From an uncultured Eubacterium sp. (GTDB lineage Bacteria > Bacillota > Clostridia > Lachnospirales > Lachnospiraceae), in the NCBI GenBank assembly GCA_937915825.1, contig CALGGT010000047.1, forward strand, positions 1-25,586: a stretch of 25,586 bases of DNA, given 5' to 3'. Shown one piece after another: positions 8,520 to 16,456 of the stretch. The notes below the pieces were generated by a model that did not search any database, had not been told where the DNA came from, and was given only the letters and a program-made list of their open reading frames with translations. Positions within the stretch are counted from its first letter, which is position 1, and the number at the start of each line of letters is the position of its first letter. Both the position numbers and the translations under genes were made by a program.

Positions 8520-8681
8520 ATGATATTGGGATCAAAGATATTTCGCCCCTACCTGGAAAGGCAGGGGCAATCTCAGTTCATTCAACAAATGATATCGAAT
8601 GGTAAATCTGCGAAAGAAATTGCAGACTTTGTCGGTATCGATATTGAAGCAATCAATAAAATGATCAAACACAGTAACTGA
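8520..8681 (+). CDS. 53-aa ORF with HTH-like tail, possibly a gene remnant
   Basis: An ATG at 8520 opens a 53-codon frame ending TGA at 8681, with a weak AAGG six bases upstream. The C-terminal part (GKSAKEIADFVGIDIEAINKMI) has the residue pattern of a helix-turn-helix. It resembles the C-terminal tails of PD-(D/E)XK (Rpn-type) transposase-like proteins common in Lachnospiraceae. It could be the decayed end of such a gene or a genuine small protein. It sits 25 bases after the GH95 stop on the same strand and before the 8724-8785 hairpin. Coding status is uncertain. Confidence 0.4.
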   Translation: MILGSKIFRPYLERQGQSQFIQQMISNGKSAKEIADFVGIDIEAINKMIKHSN

Positions 8682-8723
8682 TAACTAAATCTAACTATGT
8701 AGAATAAAGTACGCTTTTCATTC

Positions 8724-8785
8724 ATGTCGCACGAATCATCTGAGTCTCAAATTATCGAAGATAATCCAGATGAATCGTGCGACAT
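8724..8785. terminator. Strong hairpin between convergent GH95 and recD2
   Basis: Arms of 19 bases (8724-8742 starting ATGTCGCACGAATC; 8767-8785 ending CGTGCGACAT) pair at 18 of 19 positions. An inner stem ATTATC-GAA-GATAAT (8751-8765) caps the structure. TTTTG follows on the plus strand. It lies between convergent genes and can serve as a bidirectional terminator. The rest of 8495-8837 holds the 53-aa ORF and a short tandem repeat. Confidence 0.75.
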
Positions 8786-8791
8786 TTTGTA

Positions 8792-8842
8792 ATTTTACAC
8801 TTTGTGATTTTACATCTTTCATTTTACATCTTTCATTTTACA
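8792..8842. repeat. 14-bp tandem repeat overlapping the recD2 stop codon
   Basis: The unit ATTTTACATCTTTC occurs exactly at 8807-8820 and 8821-8834, with a degenerate 15-base copy at 8792-8806 and a partial copy at 8835-8842. The last partial copy contains the recD2 stop codon (8838-8840). It is a small microsatellite-like array that can vary in number without changing the protein before the stop. Confidence 0.7.
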
Positions 8843-11093
8843 GAGAGAATGCTTCCAAACGTTCCTTCAATAACGTATTTCTTTTTGTTACCGTTACATT
8901 GCGGACAGCATAGGATAACGCCTTTCGGGTTCCCACCATAACAAGAATCTTCTTAGCTCTGGTGATCCCGGTATAGATCAAATTTCGCTGCAGCATGACA
9001 TAGTGATTCATAAGAATTGGCATGACCACAATGGGATATTCCGACCCTTGGGCCTTATGGATCGTAGTGGCATACGCATGAACCAGTTCATCCATCTCCG
9101 TTACGTCATATTCAATGCTCCGTCCATCAAATTGCACCATCAAAGTTCGATCTGCTTCATTCACTGATTCGATCCTACCAATATCTCCGTTAAAAACCTC
9201 TTTATCATAATTATTTTTAATCTGCATGACCTTATCGTTGGCACGATAGGAAAATCCACTGCGCCTTAAGCATTCTTTGGGCACGACCACCTTCCCCCGA
9301 CCTCGTACAAAGACTTCCTGTCGTTCAGGATTTAGCGCTTCCTGTAACGACATATTTAAATTAGTCGCCCCCACAACCCCTCTCTGCATCGGGGTAAGAA
9401 CCTGAATCTGAGAAGGATCCACATGATAATAATTGGGGAGATTCACTTTCACCAGTTTCACGATCTGTGAAACTACCGCCTCAGCCTCTTCGTTCTCCAT
9501 AAAAAAGAAATCTGTATTTTTCCCATTGGTAATATCCGGAAGCTTTCCCTCATTGATCCGATGGGCATTTCGAATGATGCGGCTTTCCATGGCCTGTCGA
9601 AAGATCCTGGTAAGTCTGACAACAGGAAATGTACCGGAATCGATGATATCCCGGAGGACATTTCCGGCTCCAACCGAGGGCAGTTGATCGATATCTCCTA
9701 CAAGAATCAGCCGCATGGTAGAAGGAATGGCTTTCAGGAGAGAATTCATAAGAACAATATCGATCATGGAACACTCATCTACAATGAGCACATCTGCCTC
9801 CAACGGATTTTCTTCATTCTTCTGATATCCTTCCGGCGGTTTACACTCCAGCAATCTGTGAATCGTCTTAGCTTCCAGACCGGTTGCCTCCGTCATACGC
9901 TTCGCGGCTCTTCCGGTAGGCGCCGCAAGAAGAATCCTTAACCCATATGCCTTATAAGCAAAAATGATCCCATGGGTGGTTGTCGTCTTTCCCGTACCAG
10001 GTCCTCCGGTTAAAACCATCACCTTTGCGGTGGCTGCTTCTCTTATGGCTTTGGCCTGAATCTCATCGTATTCCATCCCCGTTACATCCTGTATGGCACG
10101 GATATCCACAGACAGATCTTCCTTCCCTGTGGTCTTTCTTGCCTCCATGACTTGGGTATACAGCTTATCTTCTGCCGGAGAAGATGCCAGTTTTTTTAAT
10201 TTTCCAGCCACTCCGATCTCTGCATAATAAAAAGGAGGAAGATAGATCGCCGGAACATCATTCCCCTCTTCGTCGGTTTTCGTAATATCCTTTTCAAGGA
10301 TCAGCTCTTTATTAGAAAGCATGTCATCCATCGTCATAACCACGATTTCCGGGGACGCCTCCAAAAGTTCGGAGGCCTTATGGACAAGCTGTCCTTTTTC
10401 CGCATACACATGTCCTTCATTGGAAAGTTCCGAAAGGGTATACATCAGCCCGCTTCTTATCCTTACATAGGATTCTTTCTCAAATCCCAGCTTTGCGGCA
10501 ATCTGGTCAGCGGTTCGAAACCCGATCCCCCAAATATCATCTGCCAGTTTATATGGATTCTCCTTCATCACAGAAATGCTGTCATTCCCGTATTCCTTGT
10601 AGATCTTGGCCGCATAGGATGTGGATACCTGATGTTCTTGCAAAAAAAGCATGATATTTTTTATTTCCTTCTGCTTCTCCCAGGACTCAGCGATCATCTG
10701 CACCCGCTTTTTCCCAATGCCTTCGATCTCCATTAAGCTATTAACATGATCCTCGATCACGTCAAATGTATCGGTTCCGTATTTTTGTACGATCTTTTTG
10801 GCAAACTTCGGCCCAACTCCTTTGATCAGACCGGATCCAAGATACTTCTCCATACCATAAACCGTGGCAGGAAGGGTTTCTTCCCAGTTCTCCGCCACAA
10901 ACTGTCTGCCGTACTTGGCATCTACTTTCCAGTTTCCCTCACACACAAGTACCGATCCCACATTGGCATCGATCATATTTCCTATAACAGGAACAAGTTC
11001 GCTGTAACCCTTTACTAGGCATTTTAGAACGGAATATCCGTTTTCTGGATTCTGATATGTGATTCTTTCAACCACGCAACGGATCTTCTGCAC
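8838..11093 (-). CDS. recD2: RecD2-type ATP-dependent DNA helicase
   Basis: A 751-residue superfamily 1B helicase of the RecD2 (RecD/TraA) type. This is a 5'-to-3' single-strand translocase that acts without RecBC in DNA repair and replication-fork maintenance. The N-terminal region has the RecD2 OB-fold and helix-hairpin-helix segments (YLGSGLIKGVGPKFAKKI, LMEIEGIGKKRV, YKLADDIWGIGFRTAD). Walker A is GGPGTGKTTTT with K369, and Walker B is D439-E440-C-S-M. The C-terminal motifs are ATTIHKAQGSEY and YTGITRAKK. The GTG start at 11093 is chosen because AGGAGG lies eight bases upstream; a GTG fifteen codons earlier lacks such a site. Length is usual for the family. It follows the EAL gene by 138 bases on the same strand. 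Confidence 0.95.
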   Translation of the reverse strand: MQKIRCVVERITYQNPENGYSVLKCLVKGYSELVPVIGNMIDANVGSVLVCEGNWKVDAKYGRQFVAENWEETLPATVYGMEKYLGSGLIKGVGPKFAKKIVQKYGTDTFDVIEDHVNSLMEIEGIGKKRVQMIAESWEKQKEIKNIMLFLQEHQVSTSYAAKIYKEYGNDSISVMKENPYKLADDIWGIGFRTADQIAAKLGFEKESYVRIRSGLMYTLSELSNEGHVYAEKGQLVHKASELLEASPEIVVMTMDDMLSNKELILEKDITKTDEEGNDVPAIYLPPFYYAEIGVAGKLKKLASSPAEDKLYTQVMEARKTTGKEDLSVDIRAIQDVTGMEYDEIQAKAIREAATAKVMVLTGGPGTGKTTTTHGIIFAYKAYGLRILLAAPTGRAAKRMTEATGLEAKTIHRLLECKPPEGYQKNEENPLEADVLIVDECSMIDIVLMNSLLKAIPSTMRLILVGDIDQLPSVGAGNVLRDIIDSGTFPVVRLTRIFRQAMESRIIRNAHRINEGKLPDITNGKNTDFFFMENEEAEAVVSQIVKLVKVNLPNYYHVDPSQIQVLTPMQRGVVGATNLNMSLQEALNPERQEVFVRGRGKVVVPKECLRRSGFSYRANDKVMQIKNNYDKEVFNGDIGRIESVNEADRTLMVQFDGRSIEYDVTEMDELVHAYATTIHKAQGSEYPIVVMPILMNHYVMLQRNLIYTGITRAKKILVMVGTRKALSYAVRNVTVTKRNTLLKERLEAFSL

Positions 11094-11231
11094 AAATTTC
11101 GCCTCCTGACAAAACTCTTTTCTTTCTCCATGATCCACTGTTCCATTTGATACGGATACGATATTTACAGTTAATACGTAAACTTATATTTCTCTTTTCC
11201 CAATCTCCCCACCACTTTTCCAAAGCCACTT

Positions 11232-12962
11232 TTACAGCTGCTCCCATTCAAGCCCCTTACCCTTCGTATAAGCCCTGGATTCATCCAAGGGCATCGGCCT
11301 TCCAAAATAATATCCCTGGGCCCGTTCACATCCTGCTTTTTTTAAGAACTCATAATGCTGGGCGGTTTCCACCCCTTCACAGAGAGGCTCAAGACCTAAA
11401 CTGCGAGCGCCGTTAATAATGTGAGTGATCAAGGTCCCGGTTTTGGGATTGCTGTCCAAATTTCGAAGAAAAACCAGATCCAACTTTAACACATCAAAAT
11501 CATAATCCGTCATCGAGTTAAGGGAGGAATATCCGCTTCCGAAATCATCTAACCAGATTTGATAACCGAGGGATTTCATCTTTTCACATTCACCTTTGAT
11601 ATGGCCGACATTGTCATTCAGGACACTTTCGGTTATCTCGATATCTAGCATATTTCTCGGAACATCGAATTGGGCGCAAACCTCCTCAATATATCCGAAA
11701 ATATCACAAAGTTCAAAATCAAGGCGTGAAATGTTCACAGAAACCGGAACCAAGGGTTCGCCTTTTTCCGCAAGTTGCTTATAGTCCTCACAGACCTGTT
11801 TTATCACATATTTGTCTACCAGATGGATCAGATGAAATTGTTCCAGTGTATCAATAAATTGAGCGGGAGAAATCAGACCAATGTTTGGATCACACCATCT
11901 TACCAACGCTTCATAACCACAGATCTTTTGGGTTTTTACTCGAATAACCGGCTGATAATAGACCTTAATATATTCGTTTTGAATGGCCTCATCAATGTGG
12001 TCGATCACAAATTGCTGTCGGCGAAGGCTGTCACGAAGAATTTCATCATATACGCAGTAATATACATCGTGACGTCTTTTTATGCTGTTACAAGCAAGAC
12101 GGGCATGATCGCAGGCAATTCCCACCTCCGGATTTCGTTCGTTGCAATAATAGATCCCCACCTTGACCCTCACTCTTTTATCGACGTCTTTCGATGTAAG
12201 CATGCGATTATAAACGGTTTCAACTTTATTAAGGATATCACTTTGATTGATATAGTCAAAAACGAAGAAATGGTCATTGGAAAAGCGCGCAGAAATACCA
12301 TCGGAAAATACTTCGCGAATCGTCCTTGCAAGTTCACGCAGCAGTTCATCTCCCTGCTTAAATCCATGACTCTCATTATACAGTTTGAAATTCGGAATAT
12401 CAAAATGGATAATGGTCATCCCGTTCTGATTGCTATGAAACGAGGACATGATCTGATAGGTCTTCTGATAAAAGCTGGACATATTGCATAAGCCGGTCAG
12501 TGAATCGGTGTTATGACTCTCTGAAAGAATTTCTTCTTCCGCCACAGACTTTCGTTTCCGGTTGTAGAATTCATTACGGTCCACATCCACAATAAAGACA
12601 TAGTAGAAACTCTTCCCGTTCTTTCGGTGAAGCAAATGTCCAAAATCCTCGACATAACGCACTTTCCCCTGTTTTGTAATAATTCTGTATCGGACGTAAT
12701 CGTGTCGTTGGTTGCCATACATGGTTTGCACCTGGATCTCATTTTGTATATGATCAAGATCGTCGGGATACACCATCCCCTTAAAAGACCCTCCTACAAA
12801 ATCCAGGAACTCATCATACGTTTCGCAGCCGTACATGTTTACAACATTTAATTCAGCAAACAGGATCTTCTCATCTCCACCCGCCTCATAGATAAAGAAT
12901 CCTCCAGGCAATCCCGATGGGATATGTCCACAAACATATGTTTCATAAAATCCTTCGGTCAT
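11232..12962 (-). CDS. PAS-GGDEF-EAL protein, probable c-di-GMP phosphodiesterase
   Basis: A 576-residue soluble signalling protein. The N-terminal 130 residues look like a PAS domain (GMVYPDDLDHIQNEI, RYRIITKQGKVRYVEDFG). A GGDEF domain follows (TDSLTGLCN onward), but its active-site loop reads S228-N-D-H-F instead of GG(D/E)EF, so cyclase activity is unlikely. The EAL domain (about 330-576) keeps the catalytic set: E351 in YEALVRW, the Asn of VSVNISR, DIEITES, D472-D473 in DDFGSGYSS, the Lys of VLKLD, and E529 in CEGVET. It should therefore hydrolyse c-di-GMP, with the degenerate GGDEF possibly binding GTP as a regulator. There is no membrane segment. The ATG has AGGAGG six bases upstream and a good promoter before it. 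Confidence 0.93.
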   Translation of the reverse strand: MTEGFYETYVCGHIPSGLPGGFFIYEAGGDEKILFAELNVVNMYGCETYDEFLDFVGGSFKGMVYPDDLDHIQNEIQVQTMYGNQRHDYVRYRIITKQGKVRYVEDFGHLLHRKNGKSFYYVFIVDVDRNEFYNRKRKSVAEEEILSESHNTDSLTGLCNMSSFYQKTYQIMSSFHSNQNGMTIIHFDIPNFKLYNESHGFKQGDELLRELARTIREVFSDGISARFSNDHFFVFDYINQSDILNKVETVYNRMLTSKDVDKRVRVKVGIYYCNERNPEVGIACDHARLACNSIKRRHDVYYCVYDEILRDSLRRQQFVIDHIDEAIQNEYIKVYYQPVIRVKTQKICGYEALVRWCDPNIGLISPAQFIDTLEQFHLIHLVDKYVIKQVCEDYKQLAEKGEPLVPVSVNISRLDFELCDIFGYIEEVCAQFDVPRNMLDIEITESVLNDNVGHIKGECEKMKSLGYQIWLDDFGSGYSSLNSMTDYDFDVLKLDLVFLRNLDSNPKTGTLITHIINGARSLGLEPLCEGVETAQHYEFLKKAGCERAQGYYFGRPMPLDESRAYTKGKGLEWEQL

Positions 12963-13039
12963 GACACACCTCCTGTTCTTGGAAAACCCAGCATTTCCCC
13001 CTGCGAGTACTTTTTTCCGGTATGCGTTGATCCTTCTTT

Positions 13040-13068
13040 ATTATACCATTGAATCCGATGCAATACAA
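13040..13068 (-). promoter_or_regulatory. Probable promoter of the EAL gene
   Basis: On the minus strand, TTGTAT (13068-13063) lies 17 bases from a perfect TATAAT (13045-13040), which is preceded by TGG (extended -10). The leader to the ATG is about 70 bases. The element lies between the GH29 stop and the EAL start, so the EAL gene need not depend on GH29 transcription. Confidence 0.6.
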
Positions 13069-13140
13069 GAGACGGTTAACCCCGGATCCCGGTTCTCGAC
13101 AACTTTTCCTTCCTCTCCCATTCCCTCAGTCAAACTATCC

Positions 13141-14616
13141 TTAGACCATTTTGACCCTGAAAACCACCGGCTTATCTGAGTGTACATCTTTTGTGGTGAT
13201 GTGAAGCCCTTTTTCATCTCTTTGCCATTGGGGCACTTCATCAAATCCCAGCACATCGATGCTGTCAATGATCCCACAGAAGGTCGGCAGCTTTGACGCA
13301 TCGCTTACCCCCAATGTTTGAATGGTGATCTTTCCTGTATCCGGGTAGTTTAGCGCAAACACATAAACCGAATCCCCTTTTACCGTAAATCGAAAATCTT
13401 CTGACGTAAATACTTTATCTTTGCTGTCTGTAAACTGTCCCTCTTGGATTTTCGTAGGACCTTCCCACGAAAATCGCCACGTCCTGGAACCATAGATGGC
13501 CTCTCCATTTGTTTTTAGCCATTCCCCAATCTCTAACAAGACTGCCTGATCTTCCTCAGTGATCGTTCCATCTGCCCTAGGTCCCACATTCAAAAGAAGA
13601 TTGCCATTTTTGCTGACAATATCTACCAGATCACAGAGGATGTCCTTTGCTTTTTTGAATTCATTATTCTCGGTATAACACCACGAATTCTTCGCGATCG
13701 CAGTATCGGTCTGCCAATAAAAAGGCTTAACATCCGAAAACTGTCCTCTTTCAACATCCACCAACGCGGTACCAAACATAAAAGCATCGTGTTTATAACA
13801 GATCACAACTTCCTCTCCCCATTCGTTGGCGAGATTGTAGTAAAAAGCCGCAATTTTTTTCAGATAAGGCTTTGCGGATGAGTGCTGGATCCACCAGTCA
13901 AAATATAAGATCCGGATATGATATTTTTCAATCAATTCACACGTTCTTATCATCCAGTCTTCTAAAAAATCCCGGGTTGGCGTTGGCTTACTGAAAAGAT
14001 CGTGATGATCCGGTTCTCGATTGGCCGGCCAATAAAAATCCCCTTCTTTTTCTTCCTCTGTAATATCGCTGTCAAATTCCCTTCCGTGCCCCATAAAAAA
14101 CCAATGCTCGATCCGGTGAGAGGACGCGCCACCGACCAGGTCATATTTCTTAGCCGCATCCTCAAGCTCTTTAATTATGTTCCTGTGGGGTCCCATGTTC
14201 CTCGCGTTCCACTTTGAGATCTCACTGTCATACATCTGAAACCCATCGTGATGCTCTGCTACCGGAACGATGTATTTGGCACCTGCCTCCTTAAAAAGAT
14301 TCACCCACTCATCCGGATCAAATTTTTCCGCCTGAAACATAGGGATAAAATCCTTGTATCCAAAGTCCTTATGATCGCCATAAGTCTTTCTGTGATGTTC
14401 GTATTCTTCACTACCCTTTATGTACATATTCCTGGAATACCATTCATTGGCAAAAGCGGGTACACTGTATAACCCCCAATGTATAAAAATACCAAATTTC
14501 GCATCTTGAAACCACTCGGGAACACGGTATTTTGACAAGGATCCCCAGTCATCTTTGAAGGGGCCTCGGTCGATTACCTGATCAATTTTATCCAGCCATT
14601 CTTGCTTATTGTACAT
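13141..14616 (-). CDS. GH29 alpha-L-fucosidase, cytoplasmic
   Basis: A 491-residue family 29 glycosidase, a retaining enzyme that removes alpha-linked L-fucose. The N-terminal barrel has the family landmarks WFQDAKFGIFIHWGLYSVPAF, NEWYSRNMY, AGAKYIVPVAEHHDGFQMYDS and NLLLNVGPRADGTI. The likely nucleophile is D240 in ILYFDWW. The acid/base residue is not conserved in a simple motif and I cannot place it. A short beta-sandwich C-terminal domain follows. There is no signal peptide, so it acts on imported oligosaccharides, complementing the secreted GH95. The ATG at 14616 has GAGG six bases upstream. It has its own promoter and is single in its transcription unit unless it reads into the EAL gene. 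Confidence 0.95.
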   Translation of the reverse strand: MYNKQEWLDKIDQVIDRGPFKDDWGSLSKYRVPEWFQDAKFGIFIHWGLYSVPAFANEWYSRNMYIKGSEEYEHHRKTYGDHKDFGYKDFIPMFQAEKFDPDEWVNLFKEAGAKYIVPVAEHHDGFQMYDSEISKWNARNMGPHRNIIKELEDAAKKYDLVGGASSHRIEHWFFMGHGREFDSDITEEEKEGDFYWPANREPDHHDLFSKPTPTRDFLEDWMIRTCELIEKYHIRILYFDWWIQHSSAKPYLKKIAAFYYNLANEWGEEVVICYKHDAFMFGTALVDVERGQFSDVKPFYWQTDTAIAKNSWCYTENNEFKKAKDILCDLVDIVSKNGNLLLNVGPRADGTITEEDQAVLLEIGEWLKTNGEAIYGSRTWRFSWEGPTKIQEGQFTDSKDKVFTSEDFRFTVKGDSVYVFALNYPDTGKITIQTLGVSDASKLPTFCGIIDSIDVLGFDEVPQWQRDEKGLHITTKDVHSDKPVVFRVKMV

Positions 14617-14657
14617 ATCATACCTCGCTTTCCATCCTGTTCGGATCCGTTACATCT

Positions 14658-14686
14658 ATTATATCCCAAATATCCCCTGGTGTAAA
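14658..14686 (-). promoter_or_regulatory. GH29 promoter with a possible catabolite-repression site
   Basis: On the minus strand, TTTACA (14686-14681) and TATAAT (14663-14658) are 17 bases apart. On the plus strand the -35 overlaps TGTAAACGCATTTTA, which resembles a CcpA cre box but lacks one conserved C. Carbon-catabolite control is therefore a guess. The leader is about 40 bases. Confidence 0.6.
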
Positions 14687-14731
14687 CGCATTTTATCGTT
14701 GAAATAGGCGATTTTCATCAATTCCCAACGA

Positions 14732-14760
14732 TTGACAACAAGGTTCAATCCTGATATCAT
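14732..14760 (+). promoter_or_regulatory. Orphan plus-strand promoter
   Basis: A perfect TTGACA (14732-14737), a 17-base spacer and TATCAT (14755-14760) preceded by TGA (extended -10) make one of the best promoters in the window. No gene begins just after it; the next ribosome binding site is more than 230 bases away, beyond a strong terminator hairpin. It is back to back with the GH29 promoter. Confidence 0.55.
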
Positions 14761-14766
14761 AAAATG

Positions 14767-14923
14767 GATAACACCGTTGTATCATCGGAACCGTTTCACG
14801 CCAATGTGACCGGCTGCTTGCTGAAAAAAAACAAACCAATCGAAAAAGAACGAAGCAATACGAGTGTAGTGATAGAATCAAGGCGTAATTTCTCATCATG
14901 AGAGATTGCACCTTGATTTTTGA
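14767..14923 (+). ncRNA. Candidate small RNA of about 155 nt
   Basis: The stretch runs from the predicted start of the promoter at 14732-14760 to the hairpin and T-run ending near 14923. It matches no RNA family I recognise. An ATG at 14764 opens a 46-codon frame ending in the hairpin, but it has no ribosome binding site and sits at or before the predicted start site. Alternatives are a leaderless peptide, an attenuator leader for the downstream ferritin operon, or the remains of a lost gene. Function unknown. Together with the promoters this accounts for the gap 14617-15014. Confidence 0.35.
14876..14923 (+). terminator. Intrinsic terminator upstream of the ferritin operon
   Basis: Two 21-base arms (14876-14896 and 14898-14918) pair at 18 positions by Watson-Crick; two of the three others are U-G wobbles in the plus-strand RNA. 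The loop is a single C and a run of T follows. This is an unusually long and strong stem for a place with no coding gene before it on that strand. Confidence 0.7.
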
Positions 14924-14974
14924 TTGAAAAAAATAGTCAGGTATGTTAGTATAGAACTAAAGATTGTGCACAAT
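14924..14974 (+). promoter_or_regulatory. Ferritin operon promoter with ATTGTGCACAAT operator
   Basis: TTGAAA (14924-14929) and TAGTAT (14947-14952) are 17 bases apart. A perfect 12-bp palindrome ATTGTGCACAAT lies at 14963-14974, at the expected transcription start, with a further half-site ACACAAT near 14983. Such a position suits a repressor. The MarR gene at the end of this operon, of OhrR type, is the natural candidate; OhrR-type operators are AT-rich inverted repeats built on ACAAT/ATTGT. Confidence 0.55.
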
Positions 14975-15014
14975 AAAATAACACACAATAAATTATGAAT
15001 TGGAGGCAAGAATC

Positions 15015-15464
15015 ATGACAAAAGTAGAACTGTTAAAAGAATTTGCAAAAGGCTGGTTTGGTAACTCTCAACAACATGCTATCCACGCTCAGTTAATGAA
15101 AAATCGTGGTTTGAACAAGCTTGGCGATAAGATCATGGCTGAATCCGATGAAGAGTGGGAGGAAGCAAAGAAGGTCAACGCTCGTCTTATTGAACTGGGC
15201 GAAACACCTGTCGTTGCCATCAAGGAGTACCCTGTGATCACTGATATCAAGGAGATGCTTGAATACGATTGCAAAGAAAGTGCTGAGGCACTTCCCATGA
15301 TGAGCAAGAGTCTTGCTATGTTTGACGACGACTATGTAACCAAACACATGTTTGAGGAATTTATTCTGGATGAGCAGGATCATTATAATTGGGTCAAAGA
15401 GCATCTTTCCCTGATCGAGCAGATTGGTATAGAGAATTACATGATCGAAATGCTTGGTGAATAA
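15015..15464 (+). CDS. Ferritin-like diiron protein
   Basis: A 149-residue all-helical protein that looks like a bacterioferritin- or Dps-like member of the ferritin-like superfamily. Such proteins oxidise and store iron or detoxify peroxide in the cytoplasm. Visible pieces are NSQQHAIHAQLMKN in the first helix, ESDEEWEEAKKVNARLIELGETP in the second, and the metal-binding EQDHYNWVKEHL (E-x-x-H) in the last. The exact ligand set should be confirmed by alignment. The ATG at 15015 has GGAGG eight bases upstream. It is the first gene of a three-gene plus-strand operon with a flavodoxin and an OhrR-type regulator, which suggests a role against oxidative stress. Confidence 0.85.
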   Translation: MTKVELLKEFAKGWFGNSQQHAIHAQLMKNRGLNKLGDKIMAESDEEWEEAKKVNARLIELGETPVVAIKEYPVITDIKEMLEYDCKESAEALPMMSKSLAMFDDDYVTKHMFEEFILDEQDHYNWVKEHLSLIEQIGIENYMIEMLGE

Positions 15465-15511
15465 ACAAAATCCCCTGAACATTTATCACAAAATAGAAAC
15501 GGAGAATCATT

Positions 15512-15904
15512 ATGAATATTGCAGTCCGATACTATTCCCGTTCGGGAAATACAAAACAGGTGGCCGATGCAATCGCAAAAGCCGCAGATGTTACGGCCAT
15601 ATCCGTGGATCAGAACGACGCCGCCATTACCGAACCGGTTGACGTTTTGTTCATCGGCGGCGCACTGTATGCTTACGGTATTGACAACAAGCTGAAAGAA
15701 TATCTGAAAACCTTGAAGAAAGAAGACGCAAAGAAAGCTGTCGTATTCTCCACTTCCTGGCTTTCGAAGCATGCAATCGATCTGATCAAAAAAGGCCTGT
15801 CCGAGGCAGGAATCGCCGTCCAGAAGGAGTCATTCTACGTGCGAGGCAAGCCCGGCGAACATCAATTAAAGGACGCGACAGTGTTTACGAGGAAGAATTT
15901 GTGA
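15512..15904 (+). CDS. Flavodoxin-like protein
   Basis: A 130-residue flavodoxin-fold protein. The N-terminal FMN phosphate-binding loop reads YSRSGNTKQVADAIA. A second strand-loop (VDVLFIGGALYAYG) is typical of the small flavodoxins of gut Clostridia, which shuttle electrons at low potential. The C-terminus is short (ends DATVFTRKNL), so the last helix may be trimmed compared with 150-170 residue relatives. The ATG has CGGAG upstream. It lies 47 bases after the ferritin-like gene, and its TGA overlaps the ATG of the MarR gene by one base (TGATG), indicating translational coupling. With its neighbours it probably supplies electrons for iron or peroxide metabolism; that is inference. Confidence 0.87.
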   Translation: MNIAVRYYSRSGNTKQVADAIAKAADVTAISVDQNDAAITEPVDVLFIGGALYAYGIDNKLKEYLKTLKKEDAKKAVVFSTSWLSKHAIDLIKKGLSEAGIAVQKESFYVRGKPGEHQLKDATVFTRKNL

Positions 15905-16377
15905 TGAAAAACACACCGACTGCAAGCAAAAGCAAATACGACTGTATCCGTCTCGGGAATCAGCTCTGTTTTTCTCTATATGCTTGCTCGAAAGAGATTG
16001 TAAAAAAATACAGAAAGCCGCTTCAGGATCTAGGTCTGACCTATACGCAATACGTGGTCATGATGGTTTTCTGGGAACATGGCGGAATGACGGAAGGTGA
16101 GCTGGGAAAGATCGTACATCTCGATTCCGGTACCCTGACCCCCCTTCTCAAACGCCTAGAAAACCAGGGCTATCTCAAACGAGAACGTCTAAGCGGCAAC
16201 GAGCGAAAACTCTTTCTTTCACTAACTAAAACAGGAGAAGCGCTAAAGGACAAGGCGATTCATGTACACGCATCCATGCAGGGGTGCATCGATCTGCCGG
16301 ATGAGGAGTTATTCGAACTGAAACAACTTTTAGACAACGCGCTTACACACATGAATCCGGAACAATCGAAACAATAG
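15904..16377 (+). CDS. MarR-family regulator of OhrR type
   Basis: A 157-residue winged-helix repressor. The N-terminal stretch LGNQLCFSLYACSKEIVKKY carries Cys22 in the position of the peroxide-sensing cysteine of OhrR (Cys15 in Bacillus subtilis). The DNA-binding part is GLTYTQYVVMMVFWE, followed by LDSGTLTPLLKRLENQGYLKRER. The match to OhrR over this core is close, so it likely senses organic peroxide or hypochlorite by cysteine oxidation. The ATG at 15904 overlaps the flavodoxin stop; a GTG one codon earlier is equally possible since GAGGA lies seven bases before it. It is the last gene of the operon and probably represses it through the palindrome at 14963-14974. A clear terminator follows. 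Confidence 0.92.
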   Translation: MKNTPTASKSKYDCIRLGNQLCFSLYACSKEIVKKYRKPLQDLGLTYTQYVVMMVFWEHGGMTEGELGKIVHLDSGTLTPLLKRLENQGYLKRERLSGNERKLFLSLTKTGEALKDKAIHVHASMQGCIDLPDEELFELKQLLDNALTHMNPEQSKQ

Positions 16378-16400
16378 AAAGAGTGATAAAAGATCTAAAA

Positions 16401-16437
16401 AAACGACCATAAGCTGAAAACTTACGGTCGTTTTTTT
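16401..16437 (+). terminator. Intrinsic terminator of the ferritin-flavodoxin-MarR operon
   Basis: AAACGACCATAAG (16401-16413) pairs with CTTACGGTCGTTT (16421-16433) with one mismatch, around a CTGAAAA loop, followed by a T run. The A run before the stem lets it work on the minus strand too, for the convergent BspA-like gene ending at 16457. Confidence 0.9.
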
Positions 16438-16456
16438 ATTCTAGTTTTACATGATT

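Noticed and set aside
11775..12491. 238-aa plus-strand frame inside the EAL gene
   Set aside because: The opposite strand encodes intact EAL motifs; the frame is a codon-bias shadow.
13075..13105. GC-rich near-palindrome after the GH29 stop as a terminator
   Set aside because: The arms do not pair well and there is no T run.
14764..14904. 46-codon frame in the candidate small RNA
   Set aside because: It has no ribosome binding site, sits at the predicted start of transcription and runs into the terminator; not called as a gene.
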